Origin: Limisphaerales bacterium
GTDB lineage: Bacteria; Verrucomicrobiota; Verrucomicrobiia; Limisphaerales; UBA11358
Direction: 5' to 3'
Assembly: GCA_003455565.1 (NCBI GenBank)
Contig: DMQW01000314.1
Location: 1 to 6,809, forward strand
DNA length: 6,809 bases
Positions 6,130-6,809 of the stretch are shown one piece after another. Position 1 is the stretch's first letter. The number at the start of each line of letters is the position of its first letter. The notes under the pieces were generated by a model, which was not told the DNA's origin, searched no databases, and saw only the letters and a list, made by a program, of their open reading frames with translations. Both the position numbers and the translations under genes were made by a program.

Positions 6130-6809
6130 ATGAAACGTCAACTTCGCGTCGGACTTTTCGGCATCGGCCTCGACACTTACTGGCCGCAGTTCAAAGGACT
6201 CAAGCCGCGTCTCGAAGGCTACGTCCGCGCTGTCCAGAAAAAACTCGAACGTCCCGGCGTCGAGGTCGTGAATCTTGGTCTCATTGACAATCCAAAAAAG
6301 GCTTTGGAGGCCGGCCACAAATTTCGCGCGGCGGACGTGGACTTGATTTTTCTTCACGTTACGACTTACGCGCTCTCCTCGACCGTGCTGCCTGTCGTGC
6401 AACGCGCAAAAGTTCCCGTCGTCATCCTGAACCTCGCGCCGGCAGCCGCGATTGATTACGAAAAGTTCAACGCGATGGGCGACCGCACGGTGATGACCGG
6501 CGACTGGCTGGCACATTGCGCCGCGTGTCCGGTTCCTGAAATCGCCAATGTTTTCAGCCGCGCGCGGATTGATTTTCATCAAGTCACCGGGATGCTGCAC
6601 GACGATCCGGTTTGCTGGAACGAAGTGGATGCGTGGATCGAAGCCGCGCGTGTCGCGCACACGATGTTCCACAATCGCCTCGGTTTGATGGGGCATTATT
6701 ACGGCGGGATGCTGGACATTTATTCCGACACGACGTTGCAATGCGCCACATTTGGCGGCCACTTGGAAATTGTGGAGGTGGATGAACTGGCCGCGTTGCG
6801 CCGCGAAGT
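6130..6809 (+). CDS. L-fucose/L-arabinose isomerase family protein, N-terminal part (3' end outside window)
   Basis: The first 226 residues are visible; the frame runs off the window edge without a stop. Proteins of this superfamily are cytoplasmic, metal-dependent aldose-ketose isomerases of roughly 480-600 residues. The visible part matches the N-terminal and central Rossmann-like domains: RVGLFGIGLDTYWPQF at the start, a Y-V-R-A-V segment, AADVDLIFLHVTTYALSS reaching about residue 84, VLPVVQRAKVPVVILNL behind it, T-G-D-W-L-A-H-C at 123-130, and LMGHYYGGMLDIYSD at 186-200. The metal-binding glutamates and histidines are in the missing C-terminal half, so activity and sugar cannot be judged. 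ATG 6130 is the first in-frame start and gives the expected N-terminus. No Shine-Dalgarno sequence is visible. It follows the mutarotase in the same direction after a 121-base gap that holds an inverted repeat. Confidence 0.85.
   Translation, partial: MKRQLRVGLFGIGLDTYWPQFKGLKPRLEGYVRAVQKKLERPGVEVVNLGLIDNPKKALEAGHKFRAADVDLIFLHVTTYALSSTVLPVVQRAKVPVVILNLAPAAAIDYEKFNAMGDRTVMTGDWLAHCAACPVPEIANVFSRARIDFHQVTGMLHDDPVCWNEVDAWIEAARVAHTMFHNRLGLMGHYYGGMLDIYSDTTLQCATFGGHLEIVEVDELAALRRE

Noticed and set aside
5953..6762. Open frame on the minus strand (269 codons)
   Set aside because: It is antisense to the isomerase gene, whose + strand translation matches a known family throughout.

Overview
The window looks like chromosomal DNA from a Verrucomicrobiota bacterium, probably of the Pedosphaera/Limisphaerales kind. 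This is an inference from three things: a large secreted protein with autotransporter-associated beta-strand (PATR) repeats but no translocator barrel, a PEP-CTERM protein directly behind it, and high-GC genes with no clear Shine-Dalgarno sequences. All recognisable genes are on the + strand.

Layout. Positions 1-621 hold the C-terminal part of a phosphoglucomutase/phosphomannomutase, cut by the window edge. Positions 688-989 hold a small gene of unknown function that is split by a frameshift at a CGCGCGC tract. A leader of about 155 bases with a perfect 6+6 palindrome (1011-1026) precedes a 1089-residue exported PATR-repeat protein (1145-4414). After 34 bases comes a 228-residue PEP-CTERM protein with a proprotein convertase P-domain-like body (4449-5135). 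A textbook intrinsic terminator (5166-5200) closes this pair, which is probably a two-gene cell-surface operon. Positions 5201-5618 contain no gene I can support, only a small hairpin. Then come an RbsD/FucU-type sugar mutarotase (5619-6008), a long imperfect inverted repeat (6022-6098), and the N-terminal 226 residues of an L-fucose/L-arabinose isomerase family protein (6130 to the window end).

How the genes work together. The middle pair is probably envelope or extracellular-matrix material: the P-domain protein carries an exosortase sorting tail, while the large repeat protein has only a secretion signal. The right-hand pair is a sugar-catabolic module in which the mutarotase would interconvert sugar anomers for the neighbouring isomerase. 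The mutase at the left edge is general hexose-phosphate metabolism and has no visible functional link to the rest. I see no rRNA, tRNA, CRISPR array, transposase or defence system. The points most worth a second look are the frameshifted small gene, the inverted repeat inside the sugar module, and the mixed signal-peptide and codon-usage features of the large surface protein.
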